A DNA stretch of 8,887 nt from Chloroflexota bacterium (GCA_023250255.1 JAHFBB010000022.1:1-8887), one strand, 5' to 3'. Shown: positions 1 to 6,313, counted from the stretch's first letter. The notes: generated by a model not told the origin, from the letters alone. Numbers and translations: made by a program.

Positions 1-36
1 CGCGGAGAAACGCGACCCTCGACGTGCGCTAGGACT

Positions 37-57
37 CGCGACAGCCAAGTTGTCGCG
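37..57. repeat. Inverted repeat upstream of the nuclease-like gene
   Basis: A perfect 7-bp inverted repeat (CGCGACA at 37-43, TGTCGCG at 51-57) with a 7-base loop lies 6 bases before the earliest possible start of the next gene. It could be an operator, a leader hairpin or the terminator of a gene to the left of the window. There is no T-tract after it, so a classical intrinsic terminator is unlikely. Function is not decided by the sequence. Confidence 0.35.
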
Positions 58-63
58 GGGCTG

Positions 64-1365
64 GTGGAACCTCCGACCATGAAACCGATGCCGATCCGCC
101 CCGACACCACGGCCATCACCGTTGACGGCGAACGCCTGTTCATCGAGAACCTGACCGTCCTGGATCCCGCGCTTGCCGGCCAGGTCGCGAACACGCCCGA
201 ACACGAACGCGGTGCCCTGATCGAACGCGCCCTGCGCATCGGTCTGCTGGCAATCTCGAGCACCGCCGTCACGGTCAATCTCGACGTAGTTCGCGACGAG
301 TTTTCCCGGATGTCACAGCAGATCCAGGACACCAACCAGCGCGCCGCCGAGGTCATGGGCGCGACCCTTCGGGAGCACTTCGCCGACGGCGACGGTCGGC
401 TCCCCCGGCAACTGGAGGCGTTCCTCGGGGATTCGGGGCGCCTGCAGCGAATGGTGTCCGACCTGTTCGACCCGAAGCGGCGTGAGTCCGCCCTCGGCCA
501 GCTCCAGGATCTGCTCGGTCGCTATTTCGACGGGGACTCGTCGCGACTCGCGCTGCTCCTCGACCCGGTTCGTCCCGGCTCCCCGTTGGCCGGTTTCCGC
601 CAGGACATCCTCGACGGCCTCCGTCAGCTGGCAGATCGGATGACTGCCCTCGAAGCCGGCACCAAGGCTCGCGCCGAGGAACGCGCGAAGGGCACGGCCA
701 AGGGCGATGACTTCGAGGACGCCATCGAGGCACGCCTGGCCGAGTTCGTCCACGGAAGCGGCGACACGCTGGAACGAACCGGCGGCGAGGTGGGAGATGC
801 GCTCCGCTCGAAGAAGGGCGACTTCGTGATCTCCGTGGATCCGTCCCGCAGCCGGGGCGTCGACCTGCGGATCGCGGTCGAGGCCAAGGATCGATCCGTG
901 TCGCTTCGTCGTTTCGCCGAAGAACTCAAGGAGATGCGCGAGAACCGTCGATCGGCTGTCGCTCTGGCCGTCTTCACGCCGGCCGCGGCCCCGAGCGGCA
1001 TCGCGCCCCTGCAGCTCATCGGTTCGGACGTATACGTCGTGTTCGACCCCGAGGCGGATGACGCGACCGCCCTGGAAGCGGCCTACCGGCTGGTGCGGCT
1101 GCTTGCGCTCGTCTCGCTGCGCGAGGCATCGGTCCAGCTGGATGTCGCGGCGGTTCAGGAGGCACTGGACGACATCGTTCGCTCGGTGGGCGAGGTCCAG
1201 GGAATGAAGACCAAGCTCACCTCGATCTCGCGGGCGGCGGAGGAGGTTTCCTCGACTCTGGATACCATGCGCGCCGCCATCAATCGGGGCGTGCGAGCGG
1301 TCGAGGACCAACTGCGGGTCATCGAGGAAGACCACCCCGCGGACGTGCTGACGGAGGCGGTCTAG
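64..1365 (+). CDS. Uncharacterised protein with PD-(D/E)XK nuclease-like core and coiled-coil ends
   Basis: I do not recognise a named family. Counting from GTG 64, the N-terminal 110 residues are mostly helical and include a coiled-coil-like stretch (about 80-110). The centre has a KGDDFED segment (213-219), then KKGDF (250-254), then VEAKDR (272-277). An Asp followed about 20 residues later by E-x-K (D253, E273, K275), with an upstream acidic helix (E218), is the pattern of PD-(D/E)XK nucleases; each segment after it alternates strands and helices as expected. Residues about 365-425 are again helical and probably coiled-coil. The overall plan, a nuclease-like core within long helices, resembles RmuC/DUF2130-type proteins, but this is inference by architecture only. 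The GTG at 64 gives the longest frame, but ATG 79, preceded by GGTGGA at 63-68, is an equally good start (428 aa). It converges with the ureohydrolase, with three bases between the stops. Gene reality is firm; nuclease activity is a hypothesis. Confidence 0.8.
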   Translation: MEPPTMKPMPIRPDTTAITVDGERLFIENLTVLDPALAGQVANTPEHERGALIERALRIGLLAISSTAVTVNLDVVRDEFSRMSQQIQDTNQRAAEVMGATLREHFADGDGRLPRQLEAFLGDSGRLQRMVSDLFDPKRRESALGQLQDLLGRYFDGDSSRLALLLDPVRPGSPLAGFRQDILDGLRQLADRMTALEAGTKARAEERAKGTAKGDDFEDAIEARLAEFVHGSGDTLERTGGEVGDALRSKKGDFVISVDPSRSRGVDLRIAVEAKDRSVSLRRFAEELKEMRENRRSAVALAVFTPAAAPSGIAPLQLIGSDVYVVFDPEADDATALEAAYRLVRLLALVSLREASVQLDVAAVQEALDDIVRSVGEVQGMKTKLTSISRAAEEVSSTLDTMRAAINRGVRAVEDQLRVIEEDHPADVLTEAV

Positions 1366-1368
1366 GCT

Positions 1369-2265
1369 TCAGCCTCGGGCGACGGAACCGATCAGATTCA
1401 TGATCAGCCGGACAATGACCAGTGCGGTGCGGTCATTCACGTCGAGCCCCGGCACGAACTCGGTGAAGGCGGCCCCAACCAGCCGGCAATGGCGTGCCGC
1501 CCCGCTGATGAGCTCGACGGCTTCGTCATACGACAGACCGCCCGGTGACATCCCGCTGACGGCGGGGGCCACCGCAGGATCGAGGCCATCAACGTCAAAG
1601 GCGATGAACAGCGGACTGCCCGGGGGCAGTTGATCGACCACCCAGCCGGCGCCGTTTCGCCGAACGTCGGCGGCGGTGATCAGGACGTTGCCGGCCGCGC
1701 GGGCATCAGCCACATCCGACGGCGTGGCGCTGCCAATTCCGCGCAGGCCGACCTGGGTGATTCCGCCGACCTGCGCCAACTCGGAGGCGCGGCGCATGGG
1801 CGAGGAGTACCCGTCTCGGATCCCGTCCACCTCGTGGCGGAAATCGAGGTGAGCGTCCACCTGGAGGACATGTACTGGACCGGACCGATACGCGCGCAGG
1901 GCGGGTATCGGAATGGAATCATCGCCTCCCAGCAGGATCGGCACGGCACCCGCATCGAGAAGCCCTTGGACAGCCAGCTCGGCCCGGGCGGCATTGCCCG
2001 GGCCGTCGTCCGGTGAGCCCACCACGTCCCCCGCGTCAACGACCCTGAACGTCGAGCCGGCTGGGAGCATCGGTCCGCCCACATCGAAATCGTGCGAACC
2101 CACGAAACGGGCAAGACGCCGGGAACGGGAACGAACGGCGGCCGGCGCGTCAGCACATCCGGCAGTCAGCCCCGGATCGGGGTACGGGACACCGTACGGG
2201 ATACCCAGCAGGGCGATGTCACCGTCGGTCCCGGCCGGCAAGCCCAGGAAGGTGTCTTCGGCCAC
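1369..2265 (-). CDS. Ureohydrolase, agmatinase/arginase family
   Basis: A 298-residue cytosolic enzyme of the arginase/agmatinase superfamily, which uses a two-metal (usually Mn) centre to hydrolyse a guanidino group to urea plus an amine. Motifs appear in the right order: GGDDS (113-117), DAHLD (137-141), FDVDGLDP (223-230) and an FTEF-P motif (267-272). Expected metal ligands D137, H139, D141, D224 and D226 are present. The first ligand, normally His in GGDHS, is Asp116 here. The rest of that region (HEVDGIRDGYSSPMRRASE, 144-162) looks like a known agmatinase-like subgroup, so this is probably a subfamily trait rather than damage. The substrate may be agmatine, guanidinobutyrate or another guanidino compound; no polyamine gene is adjacent to decide. 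The start is GTG 2265, six bases after a TATCCT -10 box on the minus strand, which suggests a leaderless transcript. The stop is TGA, three bases from the convergent gene's stop. Confidence 0.9.
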   Translation of the reverse strand: MAEDTFLGLPAGTDGDIALLGIPYGVPYPDPGLTAGCADAPAAVRSRSRRLARFVGSHDFDVGGPMLPAGSTFRVVDAGDVVGSPDDGPGNAARAELAVQGLLDAGAVPILLGGDDSIPIPALRAYRSGPVHVLQVDAHLDFRHEVDGIRDGYSSPMRRASELAQVGGITQVGLRGIGSATPSDVADARAAGNVLITAADVRRNGAGWVVDQLPPGSPLFIAFDVDGLDPAVAPAVSGMSPGGLSYDEAVELISGAARHCRLVGAAFTEFVPGLDVNDRTALVIVRLIMNLIGSVARG

Positions 2266-2271
2266 GGGTGA

Positions 2272-2277
2272 AGGATA
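2272..2277 (-). promoter_or_regulatory. -10 box of leaderless ureohydrolase promoter
   Basis: On the minus strand TATCCT is followed by six bases (TCACCC) and then the GTG start at 2265. There is no SD-like purine run in between, so transcription is expected to begin at or very near the GTG. No good -35 is visible at 17 bases. The same spacing recurs at three other transcription-unit heads in this window. Confidence 0.6.
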
Positions 2278-2298
2278 GTCGGCATGAAACGGCTATCC
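2273..2298. promoter_or_regulatory. Inverted repeat (possible operator) over the ureohydrolase -10 box
   Basis: Arms GGATAG (2273-2278) and CTATCC (2293-2298) are perfectly complementary. Extending inward adds CG (2280-2281) against CG (2290-2291) past one mismatch, giving 8 of 9 matched pairs around an 8-base centre. The left arm covers the ureohydrolase -10 box and the repeat lies between two divergent genes, so a repressor site controlling the ureohydrolase is plausible. No regulator gene is in the window. This is inference from symmetry only. Confidence 0.4.
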
Positions 2299-2343
2299 GC
2301 GGATGGCTGCGTGCGGCACAATCCCCGACAACTCAGCGGGTAC

Positions 2344-2349
2344 GGAGGG
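2344..2349 (+). promoter_or_regulatory. Ribosome binding site that fixes the DUF2269-like start
   Basis: GGAGGG ends 7 bases before the GTG at 2357. It is the strongest SD sequence in the window and selects this GTG over other frames in the region. It also shows that this transcription unit has a 5' leader, unlike the leaderless heads elsewhere in the window. Confidence 0.65.
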
Positions 2350-2356
2350 TTGAGCG

Positions 2357-2851
2357 GTGGATCTCCACGGTTGGGTCGTCCTGGTGCACATCGTGGCGGC
2401 CTTTGTGTTCGTCCTGGCCCACGGGGTTTCGATGGTCGTGATGTTTCGGATTCGCGGCGAGACGGACCCCGCTCGCATCGGCGCCCAGCTCGATGTCTCG
2501 CTCAGCAGCCTCTACCTGGCATTCGTTGCGCTCCTGCTCATGCTCGTCAGTGGAATCGTCGCCGGATTCACCGGCGGGCTGTGGGAGCGAGGCTGGATCT
2601 GGGCATCGCTTGGCCTGCTGGTGGCCCTGACGGTGTATATGGGCTGGCGAGCAGCTGGCTACTTCGACGCCGTGCGTCATGCCATTGGCACCCGGGGGAT
2701 GCACGACCGCAAGGGGGTCGAGGCTCCGGCCGCGGCAACCAGCGATGAGCTTGCCGGGCTGCTAGCGTCAAGCCGGCCCATGGAAATCGCAGCCGTGGGC
2801 GGCATCGGCCTGCTGCTGATCATCTATCTCATGCGCGCGCAACCGTTCTAG
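2357..2851 (+). CDS. Four-helix membrane protein, DUF2269-like
   Basis: A 164-residue integral membrane protein with four hydrophobic segments at about 7-31, 52-74, 79-100 and 143-160. It has a polar loop after helix 1 (RIRGETDPAR, 31-40) and a longer Ala-rich polar loop before helix 4 (about 112-142). The N-terminal pattern, with His at 4, 11 and 22 inside or next to helix 1 (HIVAAFVFVLAHG), resembles predicted membrane proteins of the DUF2269 type. The histidines could bind haem or a metal, but nothing proves it. The start is GTG 2357, behind a strong GGAGGG. The stop TAG lies 12 bases before the next gene, another small four-helix protein, so the two are probably co-transcribed and may work together in the membrane. 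Family assignment is moderate; function is unknown. Confidence 0.8.
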   Translation: MDLHGWVVLVHIVAAFVFVLAHGVSMVVMFRIRGETDPARIGAQLDVSLSSLYLAFVALLLMLVSGIVAGFTGGLWERGWIWASLGLLVALTVYMGWRAAGYFDAVRHAIGTRGMHDRKGVEAPAAATSDELAGLLASSRPMEIAAVGGIGLLLIIYLMRAQPF

Positions 2852-2863
2852 GGAGAAACCCGA

Positions 2864-3265
2864 ATGGCCAAACTCACCCCGTGGATTCGCGCCGCATTCG
2901 TAGCGGGTCTGGGCCTCTACCTGCTCGGCGTCCTGCTCCAGACAACGCTGGCCGGCTGGGCGCTATTCGCGTCGCCGGGCGAGGACTTCGAGCCGCACCG
3001 CCTGATGGGCTACCTGGTTCACCTGGGCGGGATTGGCGTCGTCCTGCTCGGCCTGCTGAGCCGCCCGGGGAGGCCGCTGCTGTGGTGGATCATTGGGTTT
3101 GGAGTGGTGGTCTTCTTCCAGCCGCTGTTGCCCGTTCTGCGCGTCGACATGCCGTACGTGGCTGCGCTTCATCCGGTGCTGGCCATCGTCGCCTTCGGGC
3201 TCGGCTTGCGGATCTGGAGCGAGACCTCAGGCTGGCTGATGAAGTTCGGCCGAGCCGAAAGCTGA
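2864..3265 (+). CDS. Four-helix membrane protein, DUF6220-like
   Basis: A 133-residue integral membrane protein with four predicted helices (about 9-31, 46-66, 72-93, 98-118). Features I associate with DUF6220 proteins are the LLQTTLAG end of helix 1 (24-31), a loop with Glu-Pro-His leading into helix 2 (EPHRLMGYLVH, 43-53), a FFQPLLPVLR end of helix 3 (84-93), and ALHP at the start of helix 4 (101-104). His45, His53 and His103 lie near helix ends, an arrangement compatible with cofactor binding, though unproven. The start is ATG 2864; GGGAG at 2851-2855 overlaps the upstream stop and sits 8 bases away, so translation is likely coupled to the DUF2269-like gene. A GC hairpin follows 7 bases after the stop. 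No enzymatic role can be inferred. Confidence 0.8.
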   Translation: MAKLTPWIRAAFVAGLGLYLLGVLLQTTLAGWALFASPGEDFEPHRLMGYLVHLGGIGVVLLGLLSRPGRPLLWWIIGFGVVVFFQPLLPVLRVDMPYVAALHPVLAIVAFGLGLRIWSETSGWLMKFGRAES

Positions 3266-3271
3266 CCCGCG

Positions 3272-3290
3272 GGCCGACGAAGCGTCGGCC
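3272..3290 (+). terminator. GC-rich hairpin after the membrane-protein pair
   Basis: A perfect 8-bp inverted repeat, GGCCGACG (3272-3279) and CGTCGGCC (3283-3290), closes on the 3-base loop AAG. It starts 7 bases after the DUF6220-like stop. There is no T-tract, so it would be a non-canonical terminator. It also lies where the -35 region of the downstream pantothenate-operon promoter would be, so an operator role is an alternative. Confidence 0.45.
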
Positions 3291-3296
3291 GCTCGA

Positions 3297-3302
3297 TAGA
3301 CT
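3297..3302 (+). promoter_or_regulatory. -10 box of leaderless pantothenate-operon promoter
   Basis: TAGACT is followed by exactly six bases and then GTG 3309, the start of the DUF2520 gene. The putative -35 position falls inside the 3272-3290 hairpin and has no TTGACA-like hexamer. The spacing predicts transcription starting at the GTG itself. Confidence 0.6.
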
Positions 3303-3308
3303 CCGCCG

Positions 3309-4028
3309 GTGGAAGTCATGGGCGACGTCTGGACGACACCAAAGCGGATCCAGGTCATTGGCCGGGGACGGGCAGGGTCGGCCATTGCCGGTCGGCTGAC
3401 CGAGCGCGGCCTGACGGTGGTGGGCGGGAGAACGGCCGATCCGCACGCCGACCTCGTAGTGCTCGCCGTTCCGGACGCCATGATCTCCGCGGTCGCACAG
3501 GCGATCCCGGCAGGCCCATGGATGGCACACGTCTCGGGTGCGACCCCCCTGACCGCCCTGGATCCGCACACCCGTCGCTTCGCGGTGCACCCACTCCAGA
3601 CTCTGACCCGCAGTCGCGGGCCCGAGCAGCTTGACGGCGCCTGGGCGGCCGTGACCGGCGAGTCGGTTGCCGGCTGGCAGGCGGCCACATGGTTCGCGGA
3701 CGCGCTCGGCCTGCGCGCCTTTCCATTGGCCGACGCGGATCGCGCGCTGTATCACGCCGGCGCGGCCGTGGCCTCCAACTTCCTGGTCACCCTGTATCGC
3801 GTCGCGGCCCGCCTGTTGGCCCAGAGCGGCGCGCCGCCGGAGGCGTTGGAACCGCTCATGCGCCGGGTCATCGAGAACGGCTTCGAACTCACCGGGCCCA
3901 TTGCCCGCGGCGATTGGTCCACGGTCGAAGCGCACCTGGCGGCCCTCCACGAGCGGGCGCCAGATCTCGAGTATCTGTATCGAGCGCTGGCCGATGCAAC
4001 CCGGGCGACCATCGAACACGAGCACTGA
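3309..4028 (+). CDS. Rossmann-like/DUF2520 oxidoreductase, candidate ketopantoate reductase
   Basis: A 239-residue soluble protein with an N-terminal Rossmann domain. The nucleotide-binding loop is VIGRGRAG (16-23), fitting GxGxxG at G18, G20 and G23; strand 4 reads ADLVVLAVPD (47-56). The C-terminal half has DUF2520 hallmarks: FAVHPLQTL (91-99), YHAGAAVASNF (148-158) and LTGPIARGD (194-202). It resembles NAD(P)-dependent beta-hydroxyacid-type reductases. It is the first gene of a unit with panC (3-base gap) and panB, and no panE is visible, so reduction of ketopantoate to pantoate is the natural prediction. From memory, PanG of Francisella is such a non-PanE ketopantoate reductase; I cannot verify that it belongs to this exact family. 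GTG 3309 is chosen because TAGACT lies six bases upstream; ATG 3318, with a weak GGTGGA before it, is the alternative. Family is confident, substrate is inferred. Confidence 0.85.
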   Translation: MEVMGDVWTTPKRIQVIGRGRAGSAIAGRLTERGLTVVGGRTADPHADLVVLAVPDAMISAVAQAIPAGPWMAHVSGATPLTALDPHTRRFAVHPLQTLTRSRGPEQLDGAWAAVTGESVAGWQAATWFADALGLRAFPLADADRALYHAGAAVASNFLVTLYRVAARLLAQSGAPPEALEPLMRRVIENGFELTGPIARGDWSTVEAHLAALHERAPDLEYLYRALADATRATIEHEH

Positions 4029-4031
4029 CCG

Positions 4032-4841
4032 ATGAAGACCGTCCATTCCGTGGCGGACCTTCACCTGGCCCTCGCGGGCGCGCCAGCGCCGGTGGGCCTG
4101 GTGCCCACGATGGGGGCGTTTCACGCCGGACATCAATCGTTGATCAATGCGGCGCGCCGCGAGAACGAGACGGTGGTGGTGTCACTGTTCGTGAATCCGG
4201 CCCAGTTCACGAGCGGAGCGGATCTGGCCACCTATCCCCGCCATCCCGAGGCGGATGAGGCGACCGCGGCAGACTGGGCCACCGATGTCCTGTTCGCGCC
4301 GGCGCCCGACGAGATGTATCCCGATGGATTCGACACCGTCGTCCAACCGGGCGCCGTAGGCGAAGTCCTCGAAGGGGCCGTGAAGCCCGGTCACTTCCAG
4401 GGCGTGGCCACCATCTGTCTGAAATTGTTCAACCTCGTCCAGCCACAGCGGGTCTACTTCGGCCGCAAGGACGCCCAGCAGGTGGCGGTGATCGGAGCGC
4501 TGCTCCGCGATTTCGACCTGGCCAGCCGAATCGAATTGCGCGTCCTGCCCACGGTCCGCGATGGCGACGGCCTGGCGCTGTCATCGCGAAACGTGTTCCT
4601 CGATCCCGACGAGCGCCGGAGAGCGCTCCTGCTACCCCGGGCCCTTTCGGGCGGACGCGCGGCATATCGGTCCGGTGCGGATCCGGTGGAGGCCGCGCGC
4701 GCTGTGCTCGAGGCCGATCCGGCGGTCATCGTTGACTACGTGGCAGTGGCGGATCTTGGCGGACTCACCCTCGCGGCTGCCATTCGGGTGGGGTCCACCC
4801 GACTCATAGACAACCTCCTGCTGACGGACGAAGATGACTGA
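4032..4841 (+). CDS. panC: Pantothenate synthetase (pantoate-beta-alanine ligase)
   Basis: A 269-residue cytosolic enzyme that joins pantoate and beta-alanine with ATP to make pantothenate, the precursor of coenzyme A. The HIGH-type nucleotide-binding motif is PTMGAFHAGH (25-34, His31 and His34). It is followed by SLFVNPAQF (51-59), the YPR motif (68-70), GHFQGVATICLKLFN (120-134), GRKDAQQ (144-150) and the KMSKS-like LSSRN (183-187). All core motifs are intact and the length is close to the usual 270-285. The start is ATG 4032, three bases after the DUF2520 stop and with no strong SD, so translation is probably coupled. The stop TGA is 3 bases before panB. panD, which would make beta-alanine, is not in the window. 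Confidence 0.97.
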   Translation: MKTVHSVADLHLALAGAPAPVGLVPTMGAFHAGHQSLINAARRENETVVVSLFVNPAQFTSGADLATYPRHPEADEATAADWATDVLFAPAPDEMYPDGFDTVVQPGAVGEVLEGAVKPGHFQGVATICLKLFNLVQPQRVYFGRKDAQQVAVIGALLRDFDLASRIELRVLPTVRDGDGLALSSRNVFLDPDERRRALLLPRALSGGRAAYRSGADPVEAARAVLEADPAVIVDYVAVADLGGLTLAAAIRVGSTRLIDNLLLTDEDD

Positions 4842-4844
4842 GTC

Positions 4845-5762
4845 ATGACCACCGAACCAACCACCGCCGCGCGTTTCAGCCTCCCCGAACTGGCTGCCAT
4901 GAAGCCGCGAGGCGAGAAGATCGCCATGGTCACCGCCTACGACGCACCGGGCGCGCGGCTCGCTGACGAGGCGGGGGTCGAGATGATCCTCGTCGGCGAT
5001 TCGGCGGCCATGGTGGTGCTTGGCCACGATTCAACTGTGCCGGCCACGATGGACGAGATGATCGTCCTGACCCGGGCAGCGAGACGCGGGTCGCGTCGCG
5101 CGCTGCTGGTAGCCGACATGCCCTTCGGCTCGTTCCAGCTCTCCGACCACGAGGCCCTTGCCAACGCCATCCGCTTCGTCAAGGAGGCCGATGCCGACGC
5201 CGTGAAACTCGAAGGTGCGGGGCCAACTCTCGATCGCGTGCGTGCCATCGTCGGTGCGGGCATCCCGGTCATGGGACACATCGGTCTGACGCCGCAGTCG
5301 GCAACCATGCTCGGCGGCTACAAGGCACAGGGGCGGAGCGCGCTGAAGGCCCGCGGCCTGCTGGCCGATGCACTGGCTCTTGAACGGGCAGGCTGTTTCT
5401 CGATCGTCCTCGAGGCGGTGCCCGCCGCGGTGGCAAGCCGAATCAGCCAATCGCTGCGAATTCCGACGATCGGGATCGGCGCCGGCGCGGGGTGCGATGG
5501 CCAGGTGCTGGTCTGGCACGACCTGCTGGGCATCACCGAGGGCCGTGCCCCGAAGTTCGTCAAGCGCTACGGCGCGGTGGCCGCCGAGATTCGCCGGGCA
5601 CTGGCCGACTACGTCGCGGAGGTTCGCTCCGGCGCATTCCCGGGCGACGAGCACACCTACGGCATTCCGCCGGAGGAATTGGCGCTGTTCGAGTCTGAGC
5701 TCGATGCGGGTGTCCTGGTCGGAGCCGAAGACGTGCGTGGCTCGGGGAGCGACTGGCTCTAG
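4845..5762 (+). CDS. panB: 3-methyl-2-oxobutanoate (ketopantoate) hydroxymethyltransferase
   Basis: A 305-residue enzyme that transfers a hydroxymethyl group from methylene-tetrahydrofolate to 2-oxoisovalerate, giving ketopantoate, the first step of pantothenate synthesis. Conserved residues are in place: metal ligands D52 (VGDS), D91 (ADMPFGS) and E123 (KLEG), and the catalytic-base candidate E190 (IVLEAVP). Other family motifs are GHDSTVPATMDEM (60-72), GHIGLTPQS (144-152), GGYKAQGR (157-164), IGIGAG (209-214) and a PKFVKRY segment (236-242). After the usual family end (FPGDEHTYG, 265-273) there is an extra acidic tail of about 32 residues, and the N-terminus is about 7 residues longer than the E. 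coli enzyme, which is about 264 aa. The start ATG 4845 lies 3 bases after the panC stop. ATG 4899 (M19) is a possible shorter start. The stop TAG overlaps the stop of the convergent GNAT gene. Confidence 0.97.
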   Translation: MTTEPTTAARFSLPELAAMKPRGEKIAMVTAYDAPGARLADEAGVEMILVGDSAAMVVLGHDSTVPATMDEMIVLTRAARRGSRRALLVADMPFGSFQLSDHEALANAIRFVKEADADAVKLEGAGPTLDRVRAIVGAGIPVMGHIGLTPQSATMLGGYKAQGRSALKARGLLADALALERAGCFSIVLEAVPAAVASRISQSLRIPTIGIGAGAGCDGQVLVWHDLLGITEGRAPKFVKRYGAVAAEIRRALADYVAEVRSGAFPGDEHTYGIPPEELALFESELDAGVLVGAEDVRGSGSDWL

Positions 5763-6307
5763 CCCGCTCCCGGCACCCAACCTTCGACGGTCCAGATCAC
5801 TTCCAGACCATCACGGTCATCCCACTGCGACCCCACCGGGGTCATCCCGAGTTTGCGCACCAGGTTCTGCGACCGTTCGTTGTCCGGGGAGATGCTCGCC
5901 CGGAAGCGCCGAACCCCATGGACGCGATACGCCCAGTCGAAGAGGCCGCGGACTGCCTCAACGGCGAAACCCTGTCCACGCTGTCCCGGTTGCAGGGAAT
6001 AGCCGACCTCGGCAAAACCACGGTCGTCAGGGGGCCCGTGAAAATTGACCAATCCGGCAACGGCCGGCGGATCTCGTCGCACGATCAGCCGCAGCAGCCA
6101 CGGCGCTGCCAGCGGATTGGCCTCGACCTGCCGGGAACGGAAGCCCACCAGACCGGCAAACTCCTCCAGCCAGCCAGCCGGAAGGTTCGTGCCGATCGAC
6201 GCCTCGACTCCGCTGACGTTCCCGTCGAGCAGCCCCGTCAGGTCCGCGGGCGACAGCCAGACGAGCGAGAGTCGCTCGGTCGAAATGGTCTGATCGGAGC
6301 CGGACAC
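5759..6307 (-). CDS. GNAT-family N-acetyltransferase (RimJ/RimL-like)
   Basis: A 182-residue acetyltransferase of the GNAT fold, using acetyl-CoA to modify an amine; the substrate cannot be read from the sequence. It opens with TERLSLVWL (10-18), typical of the RimJ/RimL-like branch. The central strand AGLVNFHGPPDDRGFAEVGY (84-103) is followed by the acetyl-CoA-binding loop QPGQRGQGFAVEAV (106-119), which matches Q/RxxGxG/A. The late motif SPDNERSQNLVRKLGM (140-155) is the usual alpha4 region. I place the start at GTG 6307 because TACCCT lies six bases upstream. A longer frame to 6418 would overlap the DinB-like gene and adds no recognisable domain. It lies downstream of the DinB-like gene, 29 bases after its stop, but appears to have its own promoter. 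Its TAG stop shares CTAG with the panB stop. Confidence 0.9.
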   Translation of the reverse strand: MSGSDQTISTERLSLVWLSPADLTGLLDGNVSGVEASIGTNLPAGWLEEFAGLVGFRSRQVEANPLAAPWLLRLIVRRDPPAVAGLVNFHGPPDDRGFAEVGYSLQPGQRGQGFAVEAVRGLFDWAYRVHGVRRFRASISPDNERSQNLVRKLGMTPVGSQWDDRDGLEVIWTVEGWVPGAG

Positions 6308-6313
6308 CCGGGC

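Noticed and set aside
313..1335. Long minus-strand frame (340 codons) opposite the nuclease-like gene
   Set aside because: It is Arg/Gly/Pro-rich without recognisable motifs, lies fully inside a gene with a clear domain pattern, and such antisense frames are common in GC-rich coding DNA.
1364..1375. AGGCT/AGCCT inverted repeat at the first convergent junction as a bidirectional terminator
   Set aside because: The 5-bp arms leave only a two-base loop and there is no T-run on either side, so it is too weak to call.
2317..2322. CACAAT as a -10 box for the DUF2269-like gene
   Set aside because: It matches 4 of 6 consensus bases, but no -35 and no TANNNT shape support it. The promoter of this unit remains unlocated.
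2284..2748. Plus-strand frame overlapping the DUF2269-like gene
   Set aside because: It is Arg/Gly-rich with no SD. The competing frame from 2357 encodes four clean membrane helices and has GGAGGG at the right distance.
3090..4136. Long minus-strand frame (348 codons) across DUF6220-like, DUF2520 and panC
   Set aside because: It spans three real genes on the other strand and has low-complexity Arg-rich composition and no family motif.
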